In this document: positions 26,978 through 36,112 of the stretch, piece after piece
How positions within the stretch are numbered: the first letter of the stretch is position 1
How the letters are laid out: the number at the start of each line of letters is the position of its first letter
Assembly: GCA_910586825.1 (NCBI GenBank)
Contig: CAJUJF010000007.1
Coordinates: 32,677 to 96,676, forward strand
DNA length: 64,000 bases
From: an uncultured Christensenellaceae bacterium
GTDB lineage: Bacteria; Bacillota; Clostridia; Christensenellales; Borkfalkiaceae
Reading direction: 5' to 3'
Notes under the pieces: generated by a model
Seen by the model: the letters and a program-made list of their open reading frames with translations, nothing else
Databases searched by the model: none
Told to the model about the DNA's origin: nothing
Program-made: the position numbers and the translations under genes

Positions 26978-27636
26978 TGACGAAGCGTATTCGCGAAATC
27001 TGCTCCGCGCTCCCGCGCGTCTCCGTCTTCGCGGACGTCGGTTGCGATCACGGTTACTGTACGCGGTACATGTTCGAACGCGGGCTGTGCGAGCGGGCGT
27101 ACGTCACCGACATCGGCAAAAAATGTCTGCAAAAAGCGGAGTCGTTGCTCGCGGCGGAAATCGCGGCGGGGAAGTGCGTTCCCGTGTGTTGCGACGGGCT
27201 TTCGGGCGTGCCGCAGGGCGTGGATTGCGTGCTCATAGCGGGCATGGGCGGCGAGGAGATCGTCCGGATTCTCGAAGGGTACGGACTGCCGCCGCGCTTT
27301 GTGTTGCAGCCCATGAAGAATTCCGAAAAAGTGCGGGCGTATCTGCTCTCCCGCGGGGTGACGATCGAGCGGGATTACACCTTTTTCGACGGAAAGCATT
27401 ACGACCTGATCGCGGGAAGGCGCGGCGGCAACGACGGATATACCGACAGCGAACTGCGGTTCGGGCGGGACAATCTTCTGCGACCCTCGGCGGCGTTTTG
27501 CGAAAAGATCGGCAAAGAACGGGCGGAATTGCGCGCGCTTGCGGGAACGCCCATGTCGAACGTCAGTCGGCGCGGAATTCTCGATCGGCTGAACGAATTG
27601 GAGGTGGTACTCGATGCGATTGAAAACGATCTGTGA
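26977..27636 (+). CDS. trmK: tRNA (adenine(22)-N1)-methyltransferase TrmK
   Basis: SAM-dependent methylation of A22 in tRNA. 219 aa. SAM motif FADVGCDHGYCTRYM, ADVG-type fold, IAGMGGEEIVRIL and LQPMKNSEKVRAYL match TrmK. The gene follows sigA by sharing one base and overlaps the Nif3-like gene, the standard sigA-trmK-nif3 order. Confidence 0.92.
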   Translation: MTKRIREICSALPRVSVFADVGCDHGYCTRYMFERGLCERAYVTDIGKKCLQKAESLLAAEIAAGKCVPVCCDGLSGVPQGVDCVLIAGMGGEEIVRILEGYGLPPRFVLQPMKNSEKVRAYLLSRGVTIERDYTFFDGKHYDLIAGRRGGNDGYTDSELRFGRDNLLRPSAAFCEKIGKERAELRALAGTPMSNVSRRGILDRLNELEVVLDAIENDL

Positions 27637-28402
27637 GATCGCGGACGGGCTTGCGCCGTTTGCGCTCTCGCGCGAATACTGCGAAAAATACGGCGCGCAC
27701 GACAACAGCGGCGTCCAGCTCGACTGCGGCGGCGAGATCCGTCGGATTCTGTTCTCGCTCGACCTCTCTTCCGAAGCGGTCGCGCGGGCGAAAGCGTTCG
27801 GCGCGGATTGCGTGTTTACCCATCATCCCGCCATATACAGACCGCTGTATTCGTTGGAAGAAGCGGGCGTCGGAAAACAGGTGCTTGCCTGTGCGCGGGC
27901 GGGGATTTCGATCGTTTCGGCGCACCTCAATCTCGACGCGGCGGAAGGCGGGATCGACGATTGTCTGATGCGCGGACTTGGCGGAGAAGCGGCGGAATGC
28001 GTGATGCATTCGCTGACGGGCGGCGGTTACGGCAGGATTTCGGAAATCGCGCCAGTCGGTCCGGAAGTTTTTCTTAAACGGATCGAAAGGGAGTTCGGCG
28101 CGCGGCGCGTGCTATTCTATGCGGGCGACCGCCGCGTTGCGCGGATCGCGAGTTTTTGCGGCGCGGGCACGGACGACGAGACCGTCGCGTTTGCGATCTC
28201 GCACGGAGCGGATACTTTTGTGTCCTCCGATCCCAAACATCATCTCATTGCCGCGCTTGCGGAAGCGGGGCTGAACGTCGTGATCCTCACGCACTACGCG
28301 GCGGAGAATTACGGATTCCGTAAATTTTACGAAAAATTTGAAAACGAAATCAAAGAAACGGGAATTCGGACGGAGTATTTTTCCGACGAACGGTTTCTGT
28401 AA
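27614..28402 (+). CDS. Nif3-like dinuclear metal centre protein
   Basis: 262 aa of the NIF3/YqfO family. HDNSGVQL, THHPAIYRPL, SAHLNLDAAEGGIDD and SDPKHH(L) with LTHYAAEN give the conserved His/Asp/Glu metal ligands. Often annotated as GTP cyclohydrolase 1 type 2, but the biochemical role is poorly supported. It lacks the long PII-like insert of the Bacillus homologue. Overlaps trmK by 23 nt. Confidence 0.88.
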   Translation: MRLKTICEIADGLAPFALSREYCEKYGAHDNSGVQLDCGGEIRRILFSLDLSSEAVARAKAFGADCVFTHHPAIYRPLYSLEEAGVGKQVLACARAGISIVSAHLNLDAAEGGIDDCLMRGLGGEAAECVMHSLTGGGYGRISEIAPVGPEVFLKRIEREFGARRVLFYAGDRRVARIASFCGAGTDDETVAFAISHGADTFVSSDPKHHLIAALAEAGLNVVILTHYAAENYGFRKFYEKFENEIKETGIRTEYFSDERFL

Positions 28403-28417
28403 TATAAGGAGTGAATT

Positions 28418-29116
<699 letters not shown>

Positions 29117-29139
29117 GGGCAAAAAACGCGATCGCCGCA

Positions 29140-29145
29140 TAGAAT
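29140..29145 (+). promoter_or_regulatory. Possible -10 box of alr, leaderless layout
   Basis: TAGAAT at 29140-29145, 6 nt before ATG 29152. No convincing -35 box at 16-18 bp upstream, so weaker than the similar arrangements at 10374 and 39615. Confidence 0.35.
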
Positions 29146-29151
29146 GGCGGT

Positions 29152-30159
29152 ATGCAGAACGTAATTGCCGAAGTATCTTTAAAAACGATTGCAAAAAACG
29201 CGGAAACGGTCGTTCTTGCGGCGGGTAAGCCCTTGATCGCCGTGGTGAAAGACGACGCTTACGGACACGGCGCGGAGGAAGTCGCCTGCGCGCTGCGCGG
29301 GATCGCGTCCTCGTTTGCGGTATCGACCGCCGACGAAGGGGCGGCGTTGCGCGTCGCGGGCATTACGGAGGATATCCTCGTGCTGACGCCCGCGCTCAGC
29401 GAAGAAGACGCGCTCAGGATCGCTTCGTACGGATTGATCGCGACCGTCTCGTCTCTGGCGTGTCTGCGCATGACGCTGCGGGCGGCGGCGAAGTTCGGCG
29501 GCGTGTACCGCGCGCATCTCGCCGTCAATACGGGCATGAACCGCTACGGGTTCCGTCCCGAACGGGTGCGCACGGCTTGCAGGATCGCGCGGGAGCGAGG
29601 GCTTTCCGTCGAGGGGATCTATTCGCATTATTACGCGCCGGAGTCGCCGGCGGAAACGGCGCGCCAGCGGGAGCTGTTTGAAGAGACCTGCGCCGTCGCG
29701 CGAGAATACTTTCCGGAATGCGTGCGTCATATCGCGGCGACGGGCGGAGTGCTTGCCGGCGGAGAACTGTTCGACGCGGTCCGTTGCGGGATCGCGCTCT
29801 ACGGCTATCTTCCCGCGGGGTTCGCAGAGGCGCTCGAAGTGCGCCCCGCCATGCGGGTGTTCGCGACCGTCGCGCAGGCGGGTACGTTCACGGGCGGGGG
29901 CGCGGGATACGGCGCCGCGGAAAGGAAATACGGGAAGTTACATACGCTTAGGCTCGGTTACGGCGACGGTTTTTTCCGTTCCGGAGGGCTGGGCGTAGGC
30001 AAATTGTGCATGGATGCGTGCGTGCGCGAGGGACGTGGCAGATTCGGAAAACGCAAACTTGTTTTCAAAGACGTGACTGCCTATGCGCGCGGCCGCGGAA
30101 CGACGGAATACGAGGTGCTTGTCGGCATCGGGAAAAAGGCGGTGAAACGGTACGTTTGA
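29152..30159 (+). CDS. alr: Alanine racemase
   Basis: PLP enzyme making D-alanine for peptidoglycan. 335 aa. PLP-lysine motif AVVKDDAYGHGA, HLAVNTGMNRYGF, catalytic Tyr region GYGAAERKYGKLHTLRLGYGDGF and CMDAC. The C-terminal beta domain is somewhat short. There is no Shine-Dalgarno before the ATG. The formyl-THF cyclo-ligase frame overlaps its end. Confidence 0.92.
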   Translation: MQNVIAEVSLKTIAKNAETVVLAAGKPLIAVVKDDAYGHGAEEVACALRGIASSFAVSTADEGAALRVAGITEDILVLTPALSEEDALRIASYGLIATVSSLACLRMTLRAAAKFGGVYRAHLAVNTGMNRYGFRPERVRTACRIARERGLSVEGIYSHYYAPESPAETARQRELFEETCAVAREYFPECVRHIAATGGVLAGGELFDAVRCGIALYGYLPAGFAEALEVRPAMRVFATVAQAGTFTGGGAGYGAAERKYGKLHTLRLGYGDGFFRSGGLGVGKLCMDACVREGRGRFGKRKLVFKDVTAYARGRGTTEYEVLVGIGKKAVKRYV

Positions 30160-30181
30160 GCTTGCGGAAGAAAAGCGCGCG

Positions 30182-30691
30182 TTGCGCAAAATCTGCGCCG
30201 CGGAACGCGCGTCGCTCAAAAGCGCCGAGCGGGATGCGGCGATCGCGCGGAATTTTCTTGGTTGTTTTTCCGCGGGATCGTACTTCGTCTATCTCTCCCG
30301 CGGGACGGAGGCGGATACGGAATCGGTGATCCGCGCGCTGTTGCGCGAGGGAAAGCGGGTATGCGTGCCGCGTTTAGAGGGGGAGCGGATGTTCGCCGCG
30401 CCCTATGCGGCGGAGATGTCGCCCAACCGTTTCGGGATTCCGGAACCCGCCGCGGGGGACGAGCCTTGCGAGATCGCCGTCGTACCGCTGTTGGCGGTCG
30501 ACGGGCAGGGGTACCGTCTCGGTTACGGCGGAGGATATTACGACAGATATTTTGCGGCGCATCCGGATACGTTGCGCGTCGGGTTCTGTTATGCGGGACA
30601 AGCCGTCGGGCGGCTTCCGCGTTCCGAATACGACGTTCCGCTGCACGCGGCGGTGACGGAGACGGGCGTGACGCGGTTTGCGCGAAAATAA
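30182..30691 (+). CDS. 5-formyltetrahydrofolate cyclo-ligase
   Basis: ATP-dependent conversion of 5-formyl-THF to 5,10-methenyl-THF. About 169 aa. Signatures FAAPYAAEMSPNRFGIPEP, VPLLAVDGQGYRLGYGGGYYDRYF. Family homology seems to begin some residues before the only usable start, TTG 30182; the frame is open from 30146 without ATG, GTG or TTG before 30182. GGAAG at 30166-30170 is a weak site. Likely coupled to alr, whose stop is at 30157. Confidence 0.85.
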   Translation: MRKICAAERASLKSAERDAAIARNFLGCFSAGSYFVYLSRGTEADTESVIRALLREGKRVCVPRLEGERMFAAPYAAEMSPNRFGIPEPAAGDEPCEIAVVPLLAVDGQGYRLGYGGGYYDRYFAAHPDTLRVGFCYAGQAVGRLPRSEYDVPLHAAVTETGVTRFARK

Positions 30692-30742
30692 TACAGACAT
30701 TGATACGGAAGAAGTGCTTCGGATGCGGAGCAGAGGAGCGAA

Positions 30743-31489
30743 ATGTTACAGGAATTGCCGAAAAAGAAAAAGGATTATGCGCACCCCACGAGGGCGCAGA
30801 TGTTTTGGCGTACGCAGGCGGAGTGTCTGCGGCGCGCGATCACGCCATGTCTCATGTACGTGTTTATGAGTATGATCGCGCTTGTCATGCAGACCGTCTC
30901 GAAGGGCGTGGTGTCGTGGTGGAGCATTGCGCTCGGAATCGTTTGCATCGTCTGCGGCGCGGTGTACAACGCCCACCTGTGTTTCCATACCGGCAAAAAG
31001 CATTACGAAGTTTACTTGACGGGGGAGTTCCGCCGTCGCAACGAAGCGTTCGGGATCGAATCGGGCGGGGATTACCGTGCGCACGAAGAGTTCCGCGTCT
31101 GGAAGGGATTCTATATCGGTTTGCTTACGGGGCTTCCCGTGCTGATTTTCGGCACCGTCTCGGCGTTTACGCGCGCCGTCGATTTCGTCTATCTCATGTT
31201 TGCGGGCTGGGCGTATCTTCCGCTCGCCTGGGCGCGCCAGATTTCGGGGAATCTGAATATCAACGGCGCCTGGACGCTGTTCATGTTGCTGTTGCCGATC
31301 GCCGTGAGCGGGGCGTTCTATCTGCTCGGCGCAAGAAAACGCAGGACGGAAAAAGAGCAGGCGGACGCGCGCGCCGCGGAAGTGGAACGCATCCGCGAGG
31401 AACAGAAACAGAAGCGACAGGAGCGCGAAACGCGCGTGCAGACGGAGGAACAGCGGCGCAAGACGGCGCAGTCAAAAAAGAAGAAATGA
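30743..31489 (+). CDS. Membrane protein with basic coiled-coil tail, unknown function
   Basis: 248 aa, not recognised. About five hydrophobic segments (roughly residues 33-52, 59-79, 122-143, 146-166, 173-196) and a cytosolic tail from about 197 that is almost all Lys, Arg, Glu and Gln, suited to a charged coiled coil or nucleic-acid contact. AGAGGAG 4 nt upstream of ATG 30743. Its stop overlaps rsmD (ATGA), so it is expressed with rsmD and coaD. Confidence 0.75.
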   Translation: MLQELPKKKKDYAHPTRAQMFWRTQAECLRRAITPCLMYVFMSMIALVMQTVSKGVVSWWSIALGIVCIVCGAVYNAHLCFHTGKKHYEVYLTGEFRRRNEAFGIESGGDYRAHEEFRVWKGFYIGLLTGLPVLIFGTVSAFTRAVDFVYLMFAGWAYLPLAWARQISGNLNINGAWTLFMLLLPIAVSGAFYLLGARKRRTEKEQADARAAEVERIREEQKQKRQERETRVQTEEQRRKTAQSKKKK

Positions 31490-32025
31490 GAATCATTGCG
31501 GGAAAATACCGCGGACGCGCGCTCGCTTCGTTTCGCGGTCAGGAAATCCGCCCGACGGCGGATCGGGTCAAAGAATCGCTCTTTCAGATCCTGTCCGCGC
31601 GCCTGGCGAACGCGCGCGTGCTCGATCTGTTCTGCGGGAGCGGCGCGCTCGGGCTGGAATGTCTTTCGCGCGGCGCGCGGGAGGCGGTCTTCAACGACGT
31701 TTCGGAAGAGAGCCTCGCCGTTCTCAAAAAGAATCTCGCCGCGTTGGGAGAAAGTTGCAGGGCGTACCGCCTCGGTTACGAAGACTGCCTGAAAAGCGTG
31801 ACGGGAACGTTCGAGCTGATCTTCTGCGATCCACCCTATCGGGAGGATTGCATGGGACGTGCGCTTGCGCTGATCAAGGAGCGGAGACTTCTGTCCGGGG
31901 GCGGACTCGTGATTTTCGAGAGTGAGCGGGAAGAAAGCGCGCCTGCGGGATTCGAATTCGCGGATCGGCGGAATTACGGACGCACGAAGATTTACATGTT
32001 GCGCGAAACGGAGGTGACATCGTGA
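31486..32025 (+). CDS. rsmD: 16S rRNA (guanine(966)-N2)-methyltransferase RsmD
   Basis: 179-aa SAM-dependent rRNA methylase. MRIIAGKYRGR, IRPTADRVKESLFQIL, LDLFCGSGALGLECLSRGA and catalytic FCDPPYREDC. Overlaps the membrane gene before and coaD after by 4 nt each; rsmD-coaD is the normal Firmicute pair. Confidence 0.95.
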   Translation: MRIIAGKYRGRALASFRGQEIRPTADRVKESLFQILSARLANARVLDLFCGSGALGLECLSRGAREAVFNDVSEESLAVLKKNLAALGESCRAYRLGYEDCLKSVTGTFELIFCDPPYREDCMGRALALIKERRLLSGGGLVIFESEREESAPAGFEFADRRNYGRTKIYMLRETEVTS

Positions 32026-32504
32026 AAAAATGCGTTTTTGCGGGTACGTTCGACCCGTTCACGGTCGGGCATGAAGATACGGTGCGGAAGAGTCTCGCGC
32101 TGTTCGACGAGGTTCTTATCGCGGTTGCGAAGAACGCGGGCAAGCGGTGTCTGTTTTCCGAAACCGAACGCGCGGAGATGATCCAGTCGGTATATGCGGA
32201 GGAGCCGCGCGTGCGCGTGACCGTTTGGGAAGGCGCGATCGTCGATCTGCTCGAAAGAGAAGAAACGCCCTTTTACGTGCGGGGGATCCGCAATACGGTC
32301 GACTTCGAATACGAAAACGCGGATTTTTTCGCAAGCAGAAAGCTGAGCGCGGATCTGATCGAAATATATCTTCCGTCCGAACAGAGTCTGTTGCACGTAA
32401 GTTCTACGCTGGTTAAAAACAGTATTGCTTTCGGGAAGCCCTATCGGGAATACGTTCCGGACGCGGTGTACGATTATCTTACAAAGAGGAAAAAGCATGT
32501 TTGA
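32022..32504 (+). CDS. coaD: Phosphopantetheine adenylyltransferase
   Basis: Fourth step of coenzyme A synthesis. 160 aa, full length. Nucleotidyltransferase motif GTFDPFTVGHEDTVRK (T/HxGH), RGIRNTVDFEYE and VSSTLVKN (ISSTxVR-type). GTG start within the end of rsmD. The aroF start lies 7 nt inside its 3' end. Confidence 0.95.
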   Translation: MKKCVFAGTFDPFTVGHEDTVRKSLALFDEVLIAVAKNAGKRCLFSETERAEMIQSVYAEEPRVRVTVWEGAIVDLLEREETPFYVRGIRNTVDFEYENADFFASRKLSADLIEIYLPSEQSLLHVSSTLVKNSIAFGKPYREYVPDAVYDYLTKRKKHV

Positions 32505-33525
32505 AAAACAGATCGTCATTCCGAGCGCGGAGGAAATTCTGGCGCAACAGCCTCTTCCGAAGCCGCTCGCCGCGATCAAGCGCGAGCGGGACGAGCTTTG
32601 CAAAGCGGTAATAAAAGGGGAGTCGGAAAAGCTTCTCGTGATCGTGGGGCCCTGTTCCGCGCACGAATCCAAGCCGGTGCTCGAATACGTTCGCCGGCTC
32701 GGGAAACTCAACGAGCGGGTAAAGGATAAACTCGTTCTCGTTCCCCGCATTTACACGAACAAGCCGCGCACCAAAGGCGTAGGCTATAAAGGCATGTTCT
32801 CGCAGCCCGATCCCGAAAACAAAGAGGATATCTTAAAAGGGATCCGCACCATCCGCGATCTGCACCTTCACGCGATCGAAATTTCAGGTCTGTCGGCGGC
32901 GGACGAAATGCTCTATCCCGAAAATTACGCGTACGTGGAAGATCTGCTCACTTACGTCGCCGTCGGCGCGCGGTCGAGCGAAAACCAGATGCACCGCTTG
33001 GTGTCGAGCGGAATCGAACTGCCCGTCGGGATCAAAAATCCCATGAGCGGGAGCATTCCCGTTTTGCTCAATTCGATTTACGCGGCGCAGAGCGGACAGG
33101 TTTTCAAGTATCGCGACTGGCAGGTATGCACCGAGGGGAACGAGTATGCGCACGCCGTACTGCGCGGTCTTGTGGACAGTTACGGGAACGACATTCCCAA
33201 TTATCATTACGAAACGGTGATGCGGGTTTACGAAGGGTACGGGAAATCGAACGGGGAAATCAAGAATCCCGCCGTCGTGATCGATGCGAACCATTCCAAT
33301 TCCGGAAAGCGGTTCCGCCAGCAGATCAGGATCGTCGAAGAAGTGTTGCAGAACCGTCTTTACGACGGGGATTTCAAACATGCGGTAAAAGGGTTTATGA
33401 TCGAGAGCTTTCTCGAAGAAGGGTGTCAGCAGCACGACGTCGTGTTCGGGAAATCGATCACGGATCCCTGTCTCGGCTGGGCGGATACCGAACGACTCAT
33501 TTTCGACATCGCGGAAAAGGCGTAA
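32497..33525 (+). CDS. aroF: 3-deoxy-7-phosphoheptulonate synthase, type I (AroF/G/H-like)
   Basis: First shikimate step, PEP plus erythrose 4-phosphate. 342 aa. VIVGPCSAHES, PRTKGVGYKGMF, SSENQMHRLVSSG, GIKNPMSGS, DANHSNSGKR and SITDPCLGW are diagnostic of the proteobacterial-type AroF/G/H class. AAAGAGGAAAA precedes ATG 32497. It overlaps coaD by 8 nt and is followed by pheA, so chorismate supply and phenylalanine branch are adjacent. Feedback specificity cannot be read here. Confidence 0.93.
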   Translation: MFEKQIVIPSAEEILAQQPLPKPLAAIKRERDELCKAVIKGESEKLLVIVGPCSAHESKPVLEYVRRLGKLNERVKDKLVLVPRIYTNKPRTKGVGYKGMFSQPDPENKEDILKGIRTIRDLHLHAIEISGLSAADEMLYPENYAYVEDLLTYVAVGARSSENQMHRLVSSGIELPVGIKNPMSGSIPVLLNSIYAAQSGQVFKYRDWQVCTEGNEYAHAVLRGLVDSYGNDIPNYHYETVMRVYEGYGKSNGEIKNPAVVIDANHSNSGKRFRQQIRIVEEVLQNRLYDGDFKHAVKGFMIESFLEEGCQQHDVVFGKSITDPCLGWADTERLIFDIAEKA

Positions 33526-33557
33526 CGCGTTTGATAAGTTGCGCGCACGGGTGAATT

Positions 33558-34355
33558 ATGGATATAATCAGTTGTCTGGGTCCTGCGGGGAGTTATTCGG
33601 AATATGCGGCGAAGAGGTTTTTAAACGGCAAGGGCAGGATTGTGCTGTGCCGAAATTTTGCCGAGACGGTGGACGCGCTTTTGTCGGGCGAGACGGATTC
33701 GGCGGTGATTCCCATCGAAAATTCCATTCGCGGCGGGGTTTTGCAGAATCTCGATCTCTTGGAACGTTCGGACGTTTTTGCGGTGGAAGAACTCGTGCTT
33801 CCCATCGATCACCGTCTGGCGGTCAAAGCGGGCGCGGAGCTTTCGGAGATCAAGCGGGTGTATTCGCACGAACAGGCGATCGGGCAGTGCGCGGAATTTT
33901 TGCGTACCCGTCTTCCGAACGCGCAATGCATCTTTACTTCTTCGACCGCGGAAAGCCTTTCGAAAATCGACGATACCTCGGCGGGGATCGTCGGAGCGCA
34001 CGTGCGGGCGGAAGGCATCACGCTTTCCGAAGAGAACATTGCGGACGAAAAAAAGAATTTCACCCGTTTTCTGCGTCTTGTGCGGCGTAGCGGAGAGTGC
34101 CGCCGCAGCGGAATGATTTTTCTGTGCGCGGTGCTGAAACACAAGCCGGGATCGCTGTATCAGCTGTTGAGGATTTTTGCGGACCACGGAAAAAATCTTA
34201 CCAGAATCGAGAGCAGGCCGATCAGGGACGTGTTCGGGGAATATCGCTTTTTTATCGAATTGGAAGCGGATCTTGCGGACGAAAAAGTCGGGCGTATGCT
34301 CGAAGAGGCAAGCGGGTACTGCGCGCAGTTTAAAATTCTCGGCGCGTATCGTTAA
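33558..34355 (+). CDS. pheA: Prephenate dehydratase
   Basis: Converts prephenate to phenylpyruvate. 265 aa: catalytic domain (CLGPAGSYSEYAA, VIPIENSIRGGV, KKNFTRFL with the catalytic Thr) and C-terminal ACT domain (KPGSLYQLLRIFADHGKNLTRIESRP) that gives phenylalanine feedback. No fused chorismate mutase. Its TAA overlaps the stop codon of the convergent ylbJ-like gene. Confidence 0.93.
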   Translation: MDIISCLGPAGSYSEYAAKRFLNGKGRIVLCRNFAETVDALLSGETDSAVIPIENSIRGGVLQNLDLLERSDVFAVEELVLPIDHRLAVKAGAELSEIKRVYSHEQAIGQCAEFLRTRLPNAQCIFTSSTAESLSKIDDTSAGIVGAHVRAEGITLSEENIADEKKNFTRFLRLVRRSGECRRSGMIFLCAVLKHKPGSLYQLLRIFADHGKNLTRIESRPIRDVFGEYRFFIELEADLADEKVGRMLEEASGYCAQFKILGAYR

Positions 34356-35284
34356 AAGGCAAGCAGGGAGAGCGGAAAGCAGATTGCCGCCGCAAGCAGA
34401 CCCTGCACGAATTTTACGGCAAGGAACGGAAGCGGTTTGATGCCGGCGCGGGTGAGGAACGCGAGTTGCTGAACCAGCACGCAGAATCCGCCGAAGGTGA
34501 CGAGAAAGGCGCACAGCGCGAGCGAGAGCGGGCGGGGATCTTGCGAGAAGAGGTTGCAACCCGCGGTCATTTCGAGCAAGCCCCTTAAAAAGGCGTTTCC
34601 CGTATCGCCGAGAGGGAGAAAAGCCGCGGCGTCCGAAAGCATTTGTCCGAACGCGTAAAATACCGCGATCGAACCGCCGACGCAGAGGATAGAAATTACC
34701 GACGAATACAAACTATCGTATAAAGCGTTTCCTCCCGACTGCACGGGCGGCAGTGGCGTACGGGCGGCTTTTTTGCCGATTTTGAGGAACAGACAGACGA
34801 GCCAAACGGCGGCGAAGTGCGCGAGCAGCAGTATCCAGCCCGCAAGCGGATTGCCGAACATCGCTCCGCCTACGACGCCGACGAGGAACATGGGACCGCT
34901 CGTCGTTGCAAGACAGGCGAGACGGAAGCGTTCGTCCTGTGCGATCGCGCCGCGTTCGGAGAGGTCGAGAACGGCGCGCGCACCTACGGGATAGCCGGAA
35001 AGCAGGGCGAGAAACGCGGCGCAACCGCCCGCGCCCGAAACGCCGAACAGTTTTCCCGCAACGGGGGATACGGCGCGGGACAGCCTTCCGTAGACGGGAA
35101 ACCGCGTGAACAGCGCCGTTAAAAACAGAAAGGGAAAGACCGCGGGGAGGACGCTTGCCGCCCAAAGGGAGATTCCGTCGCGCACGCTCTGCGTATAGCG
35201 CGCGGGCGAGGCGAGAAAGAACGCCATCGCGGCAAGCACCGCCGCCGAAGCGGCGGCGGAAAGGATCGATTTTTTGGTAATCAC
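34352..35284 (-). CDS. ylbJ: YlbJ-like sporulation integral membrane protein
   Basis: 310 aa, about seven to eight transmembrane segments, with GISLWAASVLPAVFPFLFLTAL, LLSGYPVGARAV and TTSGPMFLVGVVGGAMF matching the YlbJ/nucleoside-recognition-like family required for spore maturation in Bacillus. It is shorter than the Bacillus protein. Start taken at GTG 35284; no good ribosome binding site is visible, and the frame extends upstream without a better start. It is divergent from the patatin gene with only 30 nt between start codons. Confidence 0.72.
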   Translation of the reverse strand: MITKKSILSAAASAAVLAAMAFFLASPARYTQSVRDGISLWAASVLPAVFPFLFLTALFTRFPVYGRLSRAVSPVAGKLFGVSGAGGCAAFLALLSGYPVGARAVLDLSERGAIAQDERFRLACLATTSGPMFLVGVVGGAMFGNPLAGWILLLAHFAAVWLVCLFLKIGKKAARTPLPPVQSGGNALYDSLYSSVISILCVGGSIAVFYAFGQMLSDAAAFLPLGDTGNAFLRGLLEMTAGCNLFSQDPRPLSLALCAFLVTFGGFCVLVQQLAFLTRAGIKPLPFLAVKFVQGLLAAAICFPLSLLAF

Positions 35285-35314
35285 GATAAAAGATACGTGC
35301 AAACGGAGGAAATT

Positions 35315-36112
35315 ATGCGAAAAAAATTGGGACTTGCGCTCGGTTCGGGCGGGGCGCGCGGGATCGCGCACGTGGGATTTTTGCAGGCGCTCGACGAAGC
35401 GGGGATCAAAGCGGATTTCGTGACCGGCTGTTCGATGGGTTCCGTGGTCGGCGCGTGCTATTGCGCGGGCGTTTCCGTAGCGTCGATGAAAGAGCGCGCG
35501 CTGAAACTGAAACTTTCGCAGATCGCGACCCTCAACGTTGCGCCCATTCACGCCAACGGGCTGTTCCGCATGACCAAGACGCGCAAACTGTTGGGGGAAC
35601 TGATCGGCGAGAACAGAGATTTTCACGAGCTTGAAATTCCCTTCCAGTGCGTTGCGACCGATCTTTTCGAAGGCAAAGTCGTCGTCTTAAAAGACGGAAA
35701 CGTCATCGACGCGGTGCTGGCTTCGAGCGCGATGCCCGGCGCGTTCGTGCCGATCGAAAAAGGGGAAATGCGTCTTGTGGACGGCGGGATCACGGAGCGC
35801 GTCCCCACGAAAGAGTTGCGGGACATGGGCGCGGAAGTGGTCGTTGCGGTGGACGTGCTCGGCGATCTGATGCAGAAACGGTTTACGAACAATCTCGTGG
35901 ATACGCTGTTGCGGTGCGTCGATATCATGGATACCAGACAGACGCAGTCCAAAAAACGTTCGCGCGCGAGAATGGTGGATCTGTGGCTGGAACCCGATCT
36001 CGGCGCGATGGACCAGTATCGCGTCAAGGCGAAGAATTTACAGTTTGCATACGAAAAGGGCTATGAACTCGGACTTGCGAACGCGGAGAAAATAAAAGAA
36101 CTGACGGAATGA
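35315..36112 (+). CDS. Patatin-like phospholipase (second copy)
   Basis: 265 aa, no signal peptide. GSGGARGIAHVGFLQAL, nucleophile motif GCSMGSVVGA and VDGGITERVP give the oxyanion hole, Ser and Asp. Similar in layout to the protein at 16634 but clearly diverged. CGGAGG lies 5 nt before ATG 35315. Its stop overlaps the rarA start (ATGA). Confidence 0.88.
   Translation: MRKKLGLALGSGGARGIAHVGFLQALDEAGIKADFVTGCSMGSVVGACYCAGVSVASMKERALKLKLSQIATLNVAPIHANGLFRMTKTRKLLGELIGENRDFHELEIPFQCVATDLFEGKVVVLKDGNVIDAVLASSAMPGAFVPIEKGEMRLVDGGITERVPTKELRDMGAEVVVAVDVLGDLMQKRFTNNLVDTLLRCVDIMDTRQTQSKKRSRARMVDLWLEPDLGAMDQYRVKAKNLQFAYEKGYELGLANAEKIKELTE

Noticed and set aside
33531..33568. TTGATA and TATAAT near the pheA start as a leaderless promoter
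   Set aside because: The TATAAT lies inside the gene, and the spacing to TTGATA is 26 bp. A GGGTGA ribosome binding site is present.
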